In this document: piece by piece, positions 51,858-61,301 of the stretch | Layout of the letters: each line of letters starts with the position of its first letter | Position numbering within the stretch: the first letter of the stretch is position 1 | NCBI GenBank assembly: GCA_000018565.1 | Contig: CP000875.1 | Coordinates: 3,487,199 to 3,551,198, forward strand | Length of the DNA stretch: 64,000 nucleotides | Direction of reading: 5' to 3' | From: Herpetosiphon aurantiacus DSM 785 | Lineage (GTDB): Bacteria; Chloroflexota; Chloroflexia; Chloroflexales; Herpetosiphonaceae | Translations under genes and position numbers: made by a program | Notes under the pieces: model-generated | What the model was told of the DNA's origin: nothing | What the model saw: only the letters and a program-made list of their open reading frames with translations | Database searches by the model: none

Positions 51858-51877
51858 CAAGGATGATTAGGCTATTG

Positions 51878-52762
51878 ATGCATCCAAATGAGCAACCAAT
51901 AGATCATGCTTTAGTGCAAAGCTTACTGGCAAGCCAATTTCCTGAATGGGTCGGGTTGCCGTTGCAAAAGGTGGATTCAGCGGGAACTGATAATGCAATT
52001 TACCGCCTTGGATCAGAGTTGGCAGTGCGGCTACCACGAATTGATTGGGCCGTCGATCAAATTGCTAGCGATTTTCGCTGGTTATCATGGTTGCAAGCCC
52101 AATTGCCATTGCAGATTCCTCAGCCCATCGCCCAAGGCCAGCCAACCGCAAATTATCCATGGCCATGGGGCATTTATGCTTGGCTAGCTGGCGAAAATGC
52201 GATTAATGCAAGGCCCAATAATCCAGAACATGGATTGAGTCAATTTTTGCATGCACTCCAAAAAATTGATGCGCAGACTGGCCCAGCTCCAGCCTCGCCA
52301 ACTGCACGCGGGGTATCGTTAATTCAACGTAATGCGGTAACTCGCGCGGCAATTACCCAAGCTCATACATTACTTGATACTGAACAAATTTTAGCAGTAT
52401 GGGACCACGCCATACAAATTGAAACATGGGCGTATGCACCCGTCTGGATTCATGGCGATTTGCATGCTGGAAATTTATTGGTTATTGATAGCAACCTTAG
52501 TGCAGTAATTGATTTTGGAGCGTTGGCAGTGGGTGATCCTGCTTGCGATTTACTGCCAGCCTGGAATATGTTTGATCGTCAAACACGGCTGAATTTTCGT
52601 CAAGCAATGGCGGTTGATGCTGCCACTTGGATACGTGGGCGGGGCTGGGCCTTGTCGGTTGCCGTGATTGCGTTGCCCTACTATCACCAAAGTAACCCTG
52701 TTTTGGCTCAGATGGCACGTTATAGCATTCAGCAAGTGTTGGATGATTGGAATAACCTATGA
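51878..52762 (+). CDS. APH family phosphotransferase
   Basis: The protein of about 294 residues has the aminoglycoside phosphotransferase/choline kinase fold. It shows the catalytic loop VWIHGDLHAGNLLV and the metal-binding IDFGALAVGDPACDL, with a nucleotide-binding N-lobe (YRLGSELAVRLPR). It phosphorylates a hydroxyl group of an unknown small molecule; aminoglycoside resistance is possible but not shown. The ATG at 51878 leaves room for AAGGA; one at 51863 would overlap it. DUF1330-like gene overlaps its stop (ATGA). Confidence 0.85.
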   Translation: MHPNEQPIDHALVQSLLASQFPEWVGLPLQKVDSAGTDNAIYRLGSELAVRLPRIDWAVDQIASDFRWLSWLQAQLPLQIPQPIAQGQPTANYPWPWGIYAWLAGENAINARPNNPEHGLSQFLHALQKIDAQTGPAPASPTARGVSLIQRNAVTRAAITQAHTLLDTEQILAVWDHAIQIETWAYAPVWIHGDLHAGNLLVIDSNLSAVIDFGALAVGDPACDLLPAWNMFDRQTRLNFRQAMAVDAATWIRGRGWALSVAVIALPYYHQSNPVLAQMARYSIQQVLDDWNNL

Positions 52763-53061
52763 TCTATTTAACTCAGCTTATTTATGTCAATTCAGGTCAA
52801 GCAGGAGTAGTTGAGCAATTTGAAGCGCTAGTTTTGCCATTGTTGCCGCAATATAATGGGCGGTTGTTGTTACGAATCCGCCCAAACGACGCAACGATCA
52901 TTGAACAAACGATTGAAACCCCCTACGAAATTCATTTGCTTGAATTTGCCTCGCAGGCCGATTTCGAGCGCTACCTTGCTGATCCTGAGCGCCAAGCGTG
53001 TTTACACTTGAAAGAACAAGCAATTCGTTCGACATTTGTTATTCAGGGACAAACACTTTAG
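52759..53061 (+). CDS. DUF1330-like small protein
   Basis: The 100-residue protein has a ferredoxin-like pattern: LTQLIYVNSG, VVEQFEALVLPLLPQYNGRL, then EIHLLEFASQADFERYLADP. This fits the dimeric alpha/beta-barrel DUF1330 group. It is coupled to the kinase gene by ATGA. Function unknown. Confidence 0.75.
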   Translation: MIYLTQLIYVNSGQAGVVEQFEALVLPLLPQYNGRLLLRIRPNDATIIEQTIETPYEIHLLEFASQADFERYLADPERQACLHLKEQAIRSTFVIQGQTL

Positions 53062-53085
53062 CTTTAGATTACACATTGAGAAAAT

Positions 53086-53478
53086 TTATTTTTTGCGATA
53101 GGTTTCGACAAAAACATCGCTAACAACCCATTGCCCATCGTCATACGTTGTGGTGCAAAACCAAACCCATGGTTCGGACAAAATCGTTTGGGCAGTCATC
53201 CGACGCATAGCTAAAGCGGTTGAGCGAATGCCCCGAACATGGGGTTCAGGTTTGAGGATTGTGTGATTCGCATCGAGGAAAACAACCGACCAAATATTAA
53301 ATTTCTCAACTACAGCTTGTTTGCAGGCGGCCAAGGCTTGTTTTTCTTGATCAATAGGTGGAGTGGTTGGGCTTGGTACAATGGTTACAGTCGGTTGGGT
53401 CGTAGGTTGGGTCGTTTGGTTGGCACAGCCACCAACAAGGCTGACGGCCAAAAGTGCAATCCAGATCAAGCTGCGCAT
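53086..53478 (-). CDS. Small lipoprotein
   Basis: The 130-residue protein has a lipoprotein signal with lipobox LVGGC (cysteine at about 18), a T/P/Q spacer (about 20-42), then a folded part (about 45-130). GAGGA precedes the ATG. I recognise no family. Confidence 0.75.
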   Translation of the reverse strand: MRSLIWIALLAVSLVGGCANQTTQPTTQPTVTIVPSPTTPPIDQEKQALAACKQAVVEKFNIWSVVFLDANHTILKPEPHVRGIRSTALAMRRMTAQTILSEPWVWFCTTTYDDGQWVVSDVFVETYRKK

Positions 53479-53589
53479 ACAGCGTCCTCATCTCTCAATG
53501 ATACTCATCAATTGGGCAGAGTATACCCGATTAACCAGTTTTTGCCTACAAACAATTCATTCAGGATTGATAATTCAAGCACAAATGCT

Positions 53590-53943
53590 TTAATCTGCAA
53601 GTAATTGGTATATTGTATTCATTGCAATTTCCATTTCTAGGAGAGTAAAACAATCCAGATCAAGCTGCGCCAATGTTTCTGGAATATGGCGAAAGCTAAC
53701 GAAAATGACTGGTACAGCCTGATTTAAATGCTGACGTGTATAGAAATAAATTTCTAGCGGGTCACGAAATCCCTCAATAAAATGGTCAATAATCAAAATA
53801 AGATCTGGATTAAGCTGATAAACTGTATCGAGTGCCAGTTGAATGCTATCACAACAATATGGAAAATAGCCATGCTCGGTTAATTCTTCAGCGATGAAAG
53901 GAATTGCCGCAGTTCGGGCAATAATCATAATCGATTTCGCCAT
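53590..53943 (-). CDS. Degenerate receiver-like protein
   Basis: The 117-residue protein has a CheY-like order of strands and helices: IMIIARTAAIPFIAEELTEH, PDLILIIDHFIEGFRDP and VPVIFVSFRH. The aspartate in LIIDHF fits the phosphosite, but the acidic pair at the start is absent and the lysine is replaced in LTLLEME. It may be a pseudo-receiver. A divergent 68-residue gene starts 27 bases away. Confidence 0.62.
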   Translation of the reverse strand: MAKSIMIIARTAAIPFIAEELTEHGYFPYCCDSIQLALDTVYQLNPDLILIIDHFIEGFRDPLEIYFYTRQHLNQAVPVIFVSFRHIPETLAQLDLDCFTLLEMEIAMNTIYQLLAD

Positions 53944-53970
53944 GCTAGCTGCTCTCATAAAGGTTTACCT

Positions 53971-54177
53971 ATGCACGAACTTCCAACACCGATCAGGATA
54001 ACAACAAAGCGCTTTGAGCTACAAGGCATACCGGTTGGCACAATTGGTGAATTAACCCATATTTATGCGGAAGATCAATGGGAATTGTGCTTTGAGAATG
54101 AACATGGCATTACTTACGCTATTATTTTGGCCGAATCGAATGATTTTGTGCGGATTATGCCTTTTGAGGCAGATTAA
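53971..54177 (+). CDS. Small beta-rich protein (DUF4926-like)
   Basis: The 68-residue protein has IPVGTIGELTHIYAEDQWEL, then CFENEHGITYAIILAESNDF, a barrel-like pattern similar to DUF4926 proteins, which often occur near toxin-antitoxin or nuclease genes. AAAGG precedes the ATG. It is divergent from the pseudo-receiver. The family match is uncertain. Confidence 0.55.
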   Translation: MHELPTPIRITTKRFELQGIPVGTIGELTHIYAEDQWELCFENEHGITYAIILAESNDFVRIMPFEAD

Positions 54178-54221
54178 CAGGTTGCAAAGGAATTGATCCA
54201 TTTTTTAACCGCAAAGATCGC

Positions 54222-54265
54222 GAAGGACACGAAGTTATTAACCGTAGTGGTTCTTCGTGTCCTTC
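54222..54265. terminator. Bidirectional terminator built from repeat words
   Basis: GAAGGACACGAAG pairs perfectly with CTTCGTGTCCTTC between two convergent genes. The outer AACCGC/GTGGTT partly extends the stem. The arms are the TTCGTGTCCTTCGTGG repeat word in opposite orientation. Confidence 0.7.
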
Positions 54266-54292
54266 GTGGTTAAATCGTTGTTCTATATGAAC

Positions 54293-56017
54293 CTACTCGG
54301 TTGGTAATTCGAGCTTTTTAAACAGCACGCTTGGGGCGGCCAACTCACGACCTGCGGGCAGATCGCTCCATTCCCAGCGGCCAATCCAAGTACTAGGTTC
54401 GCAGGTAAGCACTTCGTGGCTATGCTGGCTTTCTTGGCGTTCTTCAAACAGCAATGGCCCTGCCAAATAACCTTCATTACCCAAAAGTTCATGCAATTTT
54501 TGGCTGGTGAAGGGCAAAAATGGCGTAAACAAGGTGCGCAAATTATTAATCGCTTGCAAGGCAACATACAAAATCGTGCCACCGCGTTCGCGATCGGTTT
54601 TGAGCACCTTCCATGGTTCTTGGCTGGCCAAATATTCGTTGACCGAACGCGCTGCTGCCATAGTGGCGATCAAGCCAGCTTTGAAATGAGCTTGCTCTAA
54701 TTCCTTGCCAACCGTTTCAAAAGCCGCCCGCACAGTCGCCAAGGCGGCTTCATCCTCGGCGGTGAGGGCTTGCGGCGTTGGCACATGGCCAAAATTTTTG
54801 TGGGTGATTGAAAGTACCCGATTGACCAAATTACCCCAGGTTGCTACTAACTCTTCGTTGTTGCGTCGAATGAATTCGCCCAGCGACCACTCAGTATCCG
54901 AGGTTTCAGGGCCAGCAATCACCAAGAAATAGCGCAACGGATCGGGATCATACTGGGCCAAAAATTCGCCAACAAACGGAATACTATTGCCTTCAGCGCG
55001 TGATGATGAGATTTTCTCGCCGCCTGCCAAGGTCAAAAACTCGCTACTGACGACCTCATAGGGCAATTCCAATTCGCCATGACCAATCAGCATGGCGGGC
55101 CAAATCACGCTATGAAACACAATATTATCTTTGCCCATGAAATAATAATGCCGCGCGTCGGAGTTGAGCCACCAATCGCGCCAAGCCTCAGGCCGCCCAA
55201 CCTTGATCGACCATTCAACTGCTGCTGAAAGATAGCCAATCACTGCATCAAACCACACATAAATTCGCTTGCTATCGAATTCGTCGCCTTCCACCGGAAT
55301 TGGCACGCCCCACGTCAGGTCGCGGGTGATCGCGCGAGCTGGTACATCATCGAGTAAGCCCAACGAGAAGCGCTTAACATTTGGTCGCCAATGGTTTTGG
55401 CTTTCGATCCATTCGCGCAAACGTTCAACAAAGGCTGGCAAATTTAAGAAAAAGTGGGTTGTTGGCTTGAACACCGGCGTTGCGCCACTCAAGGTCGAAC
55501 GTGGCTCGATCAAATCAACCGGATCAAGCTGCTTACCACAGTTATCGCACTGATCGCCACGGGCTTTGGTGTAGCCACAATGCGGGCATGTGCCTTCAAC
55601 GTAGCGGTCGGGCAAAAAGCGCTTGTCAGCTTCGCTGTAGGTTCCAATCATTTCTTGAGCAAAAATATAACCTTTTTCTTGCAAGCGGGTAAAAAATGCT
55701 TGGGTTATTTGGTAATGGTTTTCGGTTGATGTGCGGGTAAACAAATCATACGACAAGCCCAAATCACGCAAATTGTTGCGAATTTCAGCATTGTAGAAAT
55801 CGGTTACTTCGCGGGGTGTTTTGCCCTCGCGATCGGCTCGCACCGTGATCGGCGTGCCATGATCGTCAGTGCCACTGACCATGAGCACATTGTTTCCAAC
55901 CAAGCGTTGATAGCGGGCAAATACATCGCTTGGTACGCCAAAGCCAGCAACATGGCCAAGGTGTCGAGCGCCGGAAGCATAGGGCCACGCGACCGCCACT
56001 AAAATATTTTTCGCCAT
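54293..56017 (-). CDS. metG: Methionyl-tRNA synthetase
   Basis: The 574-residue class I synthetase has the HIGH-type motif RHLGHVAG near residue 20 and a KMSKS-type GGEKISSS near 315. A zinc-binding connective domain carries CPHC and CDNC (about 140-160). It charges tRNA-Met. The anticodon-binding helical domain is present, but the C-terminal EMAP-like domain of many bacterial enzymes is absent, as in other short forms. The ATG at 56017 follows AAGGA. A terminator and a small ORF lie upstream. Confidence 0.96.
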   Translation of the reverse strand: MAKNILVAVAWPYASGARHLGHVAGFGVPSDVFARYQRLVGNNVLMVSGTDDHGTPITVRADREGKTPREVTDFYNAEIRNNLRDLGLSYDLFTRTSTENHYQITQAFFTRLQEKGYIFAQEMIGTYSEADKRFLPDRYVEGTCPHCGYTKARGDQCDNCGKQLDPVDLIEPRSTLSGATPVFKPTTHFFLNLPAFVERLREWIESQNHWRPNVKRFSLGLLDDVPARAITRDLTWGVPIPVEGDEFDSKRIYVWFDAVIGYLSAAVEWSIKVGRPEAWRDWWLNSDARHYYFMGKDNIVFHSVIWPAMLIGHGELELPYEVVSSEFLTLAGGEKISSSRAEGNSIPFVGEFLAQYDPDPLRYFLVIAGPETSDTEWSLGEFIRRNNEELVATWGNLVNRVLSITHKNFGHVPTPQALTAEDEAALATVRAAFETVGKELEQAHFKAGLIATMAAARSVNEYLASQEPWKVLKTDRERGGTILYVALQAINNLRTLFTPFLPFTSQKLHELLGNEGYLAGPLLFEERQESQHSHEVLTCEPSTWIGRWEWSDLPAGRELAAPSVLFKKLELPTE

Positions 56018-56053
56018 ACACACATCCTTAAAAAAACAATCATTGAGGGCAAC

Positions 56054-56078
56054 AAAAAACCGAGCGCAAGTCGCCCGG
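56054..56078 (-). terminator. Intrinsic terminator between the 41-residue ORF and metG
   Basis: On the minus strand CCGGGCG-ACTTG-CGCTCGG is followed by TTTTTT. It lies 30 bases before the metG ribosome site. It may end the small ORF's transcript or act as an attenuator in a metG leader. Confidence 0.82.
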
Positions 56079-56108
56079 TTGTACGAATCAACGAGGTGGG
56101 CGCATCTT

Positions 56109-56234
56109 CTAGTTGGCGGGAAGGCCCGCCATGAAGCCGCCAGCGGTAAGGCGAACCCCGGCCCATAGCCAAAAATCGGCTGCTGCTTGCGCCGCTTCGG
56201 GGGAAGTTTTGGTTGTGGTTTGATTGGTTTGCAT
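56109..56234 (-). CDS. 41-residue peptide ORF upstream of metG
   Basis: The ORF starts [20 protein letters not shown] and ends [20 protein letters not shown]. It has a polar, T-rich N-terminus, a short helix, then a W/L/G-rich amphipathic end. GAGGC precedes the ATG, TACAAT stands about 30 bases upstream, and an intrinsic terminator follows, so it is organised like a real small gene. A leader-peptide role for metG is unlikely because only two of 41 codons are Met. Function unknown. Confidence 0.5.
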   Translation of the reverse strand: MQTNQTTTKTSPEAAQAAADFWLWAGVRLTAGGFMAGLPAN

Positions 56235-56457
56235 TGGGTTGCCTCGCCTACGTAAGCCTCATTGTACCATACAGGTTGGTTGTGCGTATAGGCCTAAAGC
56301 TGTAGCGATTGGGGATCGGGGATCGGTTATTGGAGGTTGAGGATCAGCACTTAATGTAGAGGCACAGAACGACAATAGGCTATTGGCTATCGAACGATTG
56401 TGCCGCATACACGCTGATAGCCAATACCTGTTCATAAGTTCCTTATACTTGTTTCTT

Positions 56458-57216
56458 CTATGCCCCAACCACGCGACTAGTCAATGGATAGCCCGCACCA
56501 AAAATCGCGCCGAGCAATTGCTCTTTGATTGCGGCAAATTCGGCACTGCCCCGTTGACGGCTACGTGGTAGGTGAATCGGTAAATTGAGTGCAATATGCT
56601 GATTCTGAATAAGCAACACTCGATCAGCCAAGGCAATCGCTTCTTCAACATCGTGAGTAACCAGAATGGCAGTAAAGCCCTGTGCTCGCCAAAGTTGCTC
56701 AACCAATTGCTGCATTTCGATTCGCGTCAGGGCATCGAGTGCGCCAAATGGCTCATCAAGCAGCAACAAACTTGGCGTGTTGGCGATCGCACGGGCGAGC
56801 GCTAAGCGTTGACGTTCGCCACCTGATAAACCCAATGGCCAATCATATGCGCGATCAGCAAGGCCAACTTGATGCAAAGCTTGTAGGGCATGCTCAGGAT
56901 TGAGGTTAGGCAAACCGAGCGCAACATTCTCCCAAACCCGTTTCCAAGGCAACAAGCGAGCATCTTGAAACATCACACGGGCGGCAGGATTTAAGCCCGC
57001 CAACGGGCTATTATCGAGCGCTACTTGGCCAATGGTTGGCTCGGTTAGGCCAGCAATCAAGCGCAACAAGGTTGTTTTGCCACAGCCACTTTTGCCGATG
57101 ATCGCGATAAATTCGCCAGGTTTAATCTCAAGGTTGATGTCGTGCAAAATTGTCCGATTGGCAATTGCCTTGCCCAAGCCACGTAACCCTAATTCAACTC
57201 CACGGATACTCATCAC
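56458..57216 (-). CDS. ssuB: Aliphatic sulfonate ABC transporter, ATPase
   Basis: The 252-residue ATPase has Walker [12 protein letters not shown], signature LSGGERQR, Walker [13 protein letters not shown] and H-loop [16 protein letters not shown], typical of SsuB/TauB. It drives import of sulfonates through SsuC. It is the last gene of the ssu set, 22 bases after ssuC. The neighbouring monooxygenase and flavin reductase make sulfonate the likely substrate. Confidence 0.9.
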   Translation of the reverse strand: MMSIRGVELGLRGLGKAIANRTILHDINLEIKPGEFIAIIGKSGCGKTTLLRLIAGLTEPTIGQVALDNSPLAGLNPAARVMFQDARLLPWKRVWENVALGLPNLNPEHALQALHQVGLADRAYDWPLGLSGGERQRLALARAIANTPSLLLLDEPFGALDALTRIEMQQLVEQLWRAQGFTAILVTHDVEEAIALADRVLLIQNQHIALNLPIHLPRSRQRGSAEFAAIKEQLLGAIFGAGYPLTSRVVGA

Positions 57217-57238
57217 ACACTCCTACGAGATTTGTTGT

Positions 57239-58057
57239 TTATGCGCCAACTCGCCAACGAAGGCTGCGGCGTTCGATCAAACGCGCAATCGTATCGGCTA
57301 ATTTGCCGAGCAGAGCATAGATCACAATGCCCATTACCAACACATCAGTTTGCATAAATTCGCGGGCATTCATCGTCAAATGGCCAATACCAGCATTCGA
57401 GGCCAAACTCTCAGCGACGATCAAGGTCAACCACATGACTCCCAAAGCAAAGCGTAGGCCAACCAAAATTGAAGGTAAGGCTCCAGGAAAAATAATATGG
57501 CGAAACAAGCCCCATTTTGATAACCCATAAACGATGCCCATCTCGCGGAGATTAGGATCAATACTGCGGACACCATGATAGGTATTCAGATACAGCGGGA
57601 AGAACACGCCAAAGGCTACCAAAAATAGGCGTGATGTTTCGCCGATGCCAAACCATAAAATCACCAATGGCAGCAGCGCCAAATGGGGAATATTGCGAAT
57701 CATTTGGAAGGTGCTATCAAACAGGCGTTCACTGGTTGGAAATGTGCCATTCAGCAGGCCAAAGATAAAGCCAAGGCTGCCGCCAATTGCCAGGCCGAGG
57801 AGTGCCCGACGAGTGCTAACCGCAATATCGCCAAGCAAATTCTGGTGCAGCAAAAGCTCCCAGGTTGTTTGCAGAATTGTGCTGGGTGCTGGCAACACGC
57901 GGGCGCTCAGCCAGCCAATCGTTGCTGCAAGTTGCCATACCCCAATGAGCACGATTGGCACCAGCCATGGGAGCCAGCGTTGGCCCAATTGGCGTAATTG
58001 CAGCCGTTTTTTGGCTGAGCGCGGCGCGGTTGTTGGTTGTTCAATCGCCAATGCCAT
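57239..58057 (-). CDS. ssuC: Aliphatic sulfonate ABC transporter, permease
   Basis: The 272-residue permease has about six helices and the BPD_transp_1 loop (EMGIVYGLSKWGLFRHIIFP then GALPSILVGLRFALGVMWL). It forms the sulfonate channel with SsuB. AAAGGAG precedes the ATG at 58057; an earlier in-frame start would skip that site. Confidence 0.9.
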   Translation of the reverse strand: MALAIEQPTTAPRSAKKRLQLRQLGQRWLPWLVPIVLIGVWQLAATIGWLSARVLPAPSTILQTTWELLLHQNLLGDIAVSTRRALLGLAIGGSLGFIFGLLNGTFPTSERLFDSTFQMIRNIPHLALLPLVILWFGIGETSRLFLVAFGVFFPLYLNTYHGVRSIDPNLREMGIVYGLSKWGLFRHIIFPGALPSILVGLRFALGVMWLTLIVAESLASNAGIGHLTMNAREFMQTDVLVMGIVIYALLGKLADTIARLIERRSLRWRVGA

Positions 58058-58310
58058 TGCTAAGGCTCCTTTCGTAGGGGCTAGGGACAAGGGATCAGGT
58101 GCCAGAAGTTAGCTGAAACCACGAAGGACACGAAGATCACGAAGGGAAATTGGCTATAGGCTAGCGGCTTTTGGCGCAATAGATCATCTATGTACCAACA
58201 TTTGTTCCGATAGCCATCAGCCTAGCGCCATTGTTTCTCTGCGCCTCTGCGTTAATGGCTTTTTCGGTTTCATATCATTCGTGGATCAATAGCCCCTGAC
58301 ACCTAATTAA
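58058..58310. other. Gap inside the ssu operon filled with repeat words
   Basis: This 253-base gap between ssuD and ssuC has no gene. It holds CCACGAAGGACACGAAG (58118-58134), CTCTGCGCCTCTGCGTTAA near 58238-58256, and GGGATCAGGTGCCAGAAG-like words. These are the same repeat words seen at 39600-39705, 44110 and 54222. They appear to have entered the operon. Confidence 0.55.
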
Positions 58311-59459
58311 CTACTGGCCAGTTGGAGCTGGCTCGCGCCGTGAAAATTCGTGCAACTGCAGCAACTCGCCAAAGATCCCAGTTTGGTTGGTAGGCGCGGT
58401 TGGTTTGCTACCCAACGGCAAGCGCGGAAACAACAATTCAGCCACGCGATAAGCTTCTTCCAGGTGAGGATAACCTGAAAGCACAAAGGTATCGATGCCT
58501 AGCTCGTTATATTCGAGCATGCGTTCGGCGACGGTTCCGGCATCGCCAACCAAGGCTGTACCAGCACCACCACGTACCAAGCCGACTCCAGCCCACAAAT
58601 TTGGGCTAACTTCGAGCTGGTTGCGATTGCCATTGTGCAAGGCTTGCATACGCTTTTGGCCGACTGAATCCATCTTGGCAAAAGCCGCTTGCGCATTGGC
58701 AATTGCCGCATCATCAACATATCGAATCAGATCGTTGGCGGCATCCCACGCGGCTTGGTTGGTTTCGCGCACGATCACATGCATGCGCATGCCGAAACGA
58801 ATTGTGCGGCCATGCTTGGCGGCCAAAGCCCGAACTTGGGTAATTTTCTCGGCGACTTGGGCTGGCGGTTCACCCCAAGTCAGGTAGACATCGACATGTT
58901 TGGCGGCAACTTCGAGCGCTGCTGGCGAGGAGCCACCAAAATAGAGCGGCGGATGCGGTTGTTGCAACGGCGGTAACATTAATTTGCCATCGGTCACATG
59001 AATATGCTGGCCTTCGAGAGTTACATGTTCGCCAGCCAACACGCGCCGCCAAACATCCAAAAATTCGTCAGTCAGCGCATAACGTTGATCATGATCGAGA
59101 TGTAAGCCATCGCTGGCAACTTCGGCGCTATCGCCACCAGCCACCACATTGATCAACAACCGTCCGTTGGAGATGCGGTCGAAAGTCGAAGCCATTCGCA
59201 CGGCGGGGCCAGGCAACATCAGGCCTGGGCGAATTGCCACCAAAAATTTCATCTGACGCGTGACCGCAGATAGTGCTGAGGCCAAGACCCAGGCATCTTC
59301 GCAATAATGGCCAGTTGGTAGCAATGCCCCAGTAAAGCCCAATTCATCGACTGCCTGGGCAATTTGGCGCAAATAGGGAAACGTTGTCGAGCGGCTGGCC
59401 ACGGTCGAGGCAAGATAGCGCCCATCGCCGTGGGTTGGAATAAACCATAGGATTTCCAT
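58311..59459 (-). CDS. ssuD: FMNH2-dependent alkanesulfonate monooxygenase
   Basis: The 382-residue protein is a luciferase-like monooxygenase with [18 protein letters not shown] at the start, [37 protein letters not shown] and [21 protein letters not shown], all as in SsuD. It splits alkanesulfonates to aldehyde and sulfite using FMNH2 supplied by SsuE. The ATG at 59459 has AAGGAG upstream. Confidence 0.95.
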   Translation of the reverse strand: MEILWFIPTHGDGRYLASTVASRSTTFPYLRQIAQAVDELGFTGALLPTGHYCEDAWVLASALSAVTRQMKFLVAIRPGLMLPGPAVRMASTFDRISNGRLLINVVAGGDSAEVASDGLHLDHDQRYALTDEFLDVWRRVLAGEHVTLEGQHIHVTDGKLMLPPLQQPHPPLYFGGSSPAALEVAAKHVDVYLTWGEPPAQVAEKITQVRALAAKHGRTIRFGMRMHVIVRETNQAAWDAANDLIRYVDDAAIANAQAAFAKMDSVGQKRMQALHNGNRNQLEVSPNLWAGVGLVRGGAGTALVGDAGTVAERMLEYNELGIDTFVLSGYPHLEEAYRVAELLFPRLPLGSKPTAPTNQTGIFGELLQLHEFSRREPAPTGQ

Positions 59460-59562
59460 CGAGCCAAGCTCCTTTACCAATGAGCGCTGTCGTTGGGTCA
59501 CACCACCCCAGCGAACACCAACGACAGCAGGAAATCATCACTGATGATTATACAGATCGACG

Positions 59563-60555
59563 CTACTGAGCGCTGGCTTGGGTTGGTTGCCACGTCCAAA
59601 CTGCTTCGCGAATGCTGACCTTTTTGGGAATTAAGCCTAATTCAAAAAAGGTATCGGCAATTTGCTGTTGCTCATTCACAATTGCGTCATTGATTGGGCT
59701 AAGCCCAAAGGCCTGTTTTTTGGCCACTTCTTCTAAGATTGCCGCATCAACCCCAATCACGGGAGCTAGAATTTTGGCAACTGCTTGCGGTTCTTGGGCT
59801 GACCATTGCTCAACTTTTTGAATTTCTTCCAAGGTTGCGCTGACCAGATCGGGATGTTGCTCGGCAAAGCTTTTGGCTGCTAAATAGTAGCTATGGCTGG
59901 GCGCAAGGCTCGATCCATCGTGCACAACTCGCGCATCGGTTGCTTTGAGCGCAATCGTCAAATAGGGTTCCCAAATAATCCAAGCATCGACGCTGCCACC
60001 CTCGAACGCTGGCCGCGCATCGGGTGGAGTCAGAAATGCTGGCTCAATATCGCTATATTGCAAGCCTGCTTCACGCAGAACATCAATTGCAAAATAATGG
60101 GCGCTCGAACCTTTGGCAAAGGCAACTTTTTTGCCCTTGAGCTCGCTCACGCTTTGAATTGGTGAATCTTTCGGTACGAGCAAGGCTTGGCCGGTAGGCG
60201 AAGCCGCGACCGAGGCCACATAAACCAGCGGCGTGCCAGCAGCTTGGGCAAAAATTGGCGGAGTTTGGCCAGTCGAGCCAAGATCGATGCTGCCTGCATT
60301 CAGTGATTCAAGCAGCGGCGGCCCTGCGGCAAACTCAATCCATTCAACCTTGACATCCTTGAGCCGACTCTCAAGAGCGCCGTTGCCCTTGAGAATCGGC
60401 AACGAGCCACCCTTTTGATAGCCGATCCGCAGGGTGCGCGTGCTCGTTTGTCCATCTGAAGCAGCATCATTGCTGGTGGAGCCACAGCTTGCCAAAAGCC
60501 CGACGATTAAAGCCAAGGCCAAGCGTTGCCAACCAAGTGAAAAACGGCGTGCCAT
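59563..60555 (-). CDS. ssuA: Aliphatic sulfonate ABC transporter, binding lipoprotein
   Basis: The 330-residue protein has a lipoprotein signal with lipobox GLLASC (about residue 24) and an SsuA/NMT1-like domain (about 40-320; LRIGYQKGGSLPILKGNGAL, EWIEFAAGPPLLESLNAGSI, DAWIIWEPYLTIAL). It binds sulfonates outside the membrane. It lies ten bases after ssuE, so the two are co-transcribed. Confidence 0.93.
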   Translation of the reverse strand: MARRFSLGWQRLALALIVGLLASCGSTSNDAASDGQTSTRTLRIGYQKGGSLPILKGNGALESRLKDVKVEWIEFAAGPPLLESLNAGSIDLGSTGQTPPIFAQAAGTPLVYVASVAASPTGQALLVPKDSPIQSVSELKGKKVAFAKGSSAHYFAIDVLREAGLQYSDIEPAFLTPPDARPAFEGGSVDAWIIWEPYLTIALKATDARVVHDGSSLAPSHSYYLAAKSFAEQHPDLVSATLEEIQKVEQWSAQEPQAVAKILAPVIGVDAAILEEVAKKQAFGLSPINDAIVNEQQQIADTFFELGLIPKKVSIREAVWTWQPTQASAQ

Positions 60556-60565
60556 GATCTGCTCC

Positions 60566-61123
60566 TTAGGCCACTGCTGCCAGTGGCAAAACCCCTAATT
60601 GCTGGGCGATATCATCAAGTGCTAGCCCCAAGCGTTCTTCTAAACTGCGATGAATTCGTGGTGGTAATTTTGATCCGAGCAGCTGAATTTGCTGCTCGGC
60701 GGCAAATAGGCTCGGAATGATATGCTTAGCTCCAAGTTGGCGAAACCGCGTTGCCAAATCCGCATAGATTTGAGCTTCGGTTCGCGCCGATGAACCAGTG
60801 ATTATTGGCAATACCAGCGTATTCCGTAGAATTCCTGTTGGAAGTAGATTAAGCCAGGCACGTAATAATTCAGCATAAGTGTCCTTATAAACTGGCGTTG
60901 CTACAATTAATGCCCCGGCTTGGCGAATCAGTTGGCTATAATGGCGCACTGCTGGGCTAAATTGAGCTTGGCCGATTAATTCTTCTGGTGGAATATCGCG
61001 CACACTCATCGATTTAACCACGAGTGCATGGCGCTCTAAAATTGTTTTGGAATGCTCCAAAAGTGCTGCTGCTGTTGAGCGGGGCGCTGGACTTCCCGCT
61101 AAAGTGACCACATCAACCACCAC
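60566..61123 (-). CDS. ssuE: NADPH-dependent FMN reductase
   Basis: The 185-residue flavodoxin-fold protein has VTLAGSPAPRSTAAALL (phosphate-binding loop), ALIVATPVYKDTYAELLRAW and LPIITGSSARTEAQIY, as in SsuE. It makes the FMNH2 used by SsuD. The start is a GTG near 61123 with AAAGGGG upstream; the next GTG one codon on is also possible. It is the first gene of the ssu set; no clear promoter was found. Confidence 0.92.
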   Translation of the reverse strand: MVVDVVTLAGSPAPRSTAAALLEHSKTILERHALVVKSMSVRDIPPEELIGQAQFSPAVRHYSQLIRQAGALIVATPVYKDTYAELLRAWLNLLPTGILRNTLVLPIITGSSARTEAQIYADLATRFRQLGAKHIIPSLFAAEQQIQLLGSKLPPRIHRSLEERLGLALDDIAQQLGVLPLAAVA

Positions 61124-61301
61124 ACACCCCTTTGATAACTTTCTTGATAAGAATACTTAACAATTGCCAGTATAGACAGTCGCGGTTCCGAAGAAGGTTC
61201 CATGCTGGTAACAGGTTGGTTCCAAATCAGGGCAACGAGGGATGGAGTATAATCAGATTTTGTGAATCGAACCCGAACAATACCTGGCCTAAGGAGCTTG
61301 T

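Noticed and set aside
56025-56260. T-box leader of metG
   Set aside because: A terminator is present, but I could not find the T-box bulge or a specifier loop; a small ORF occupies the space instead.
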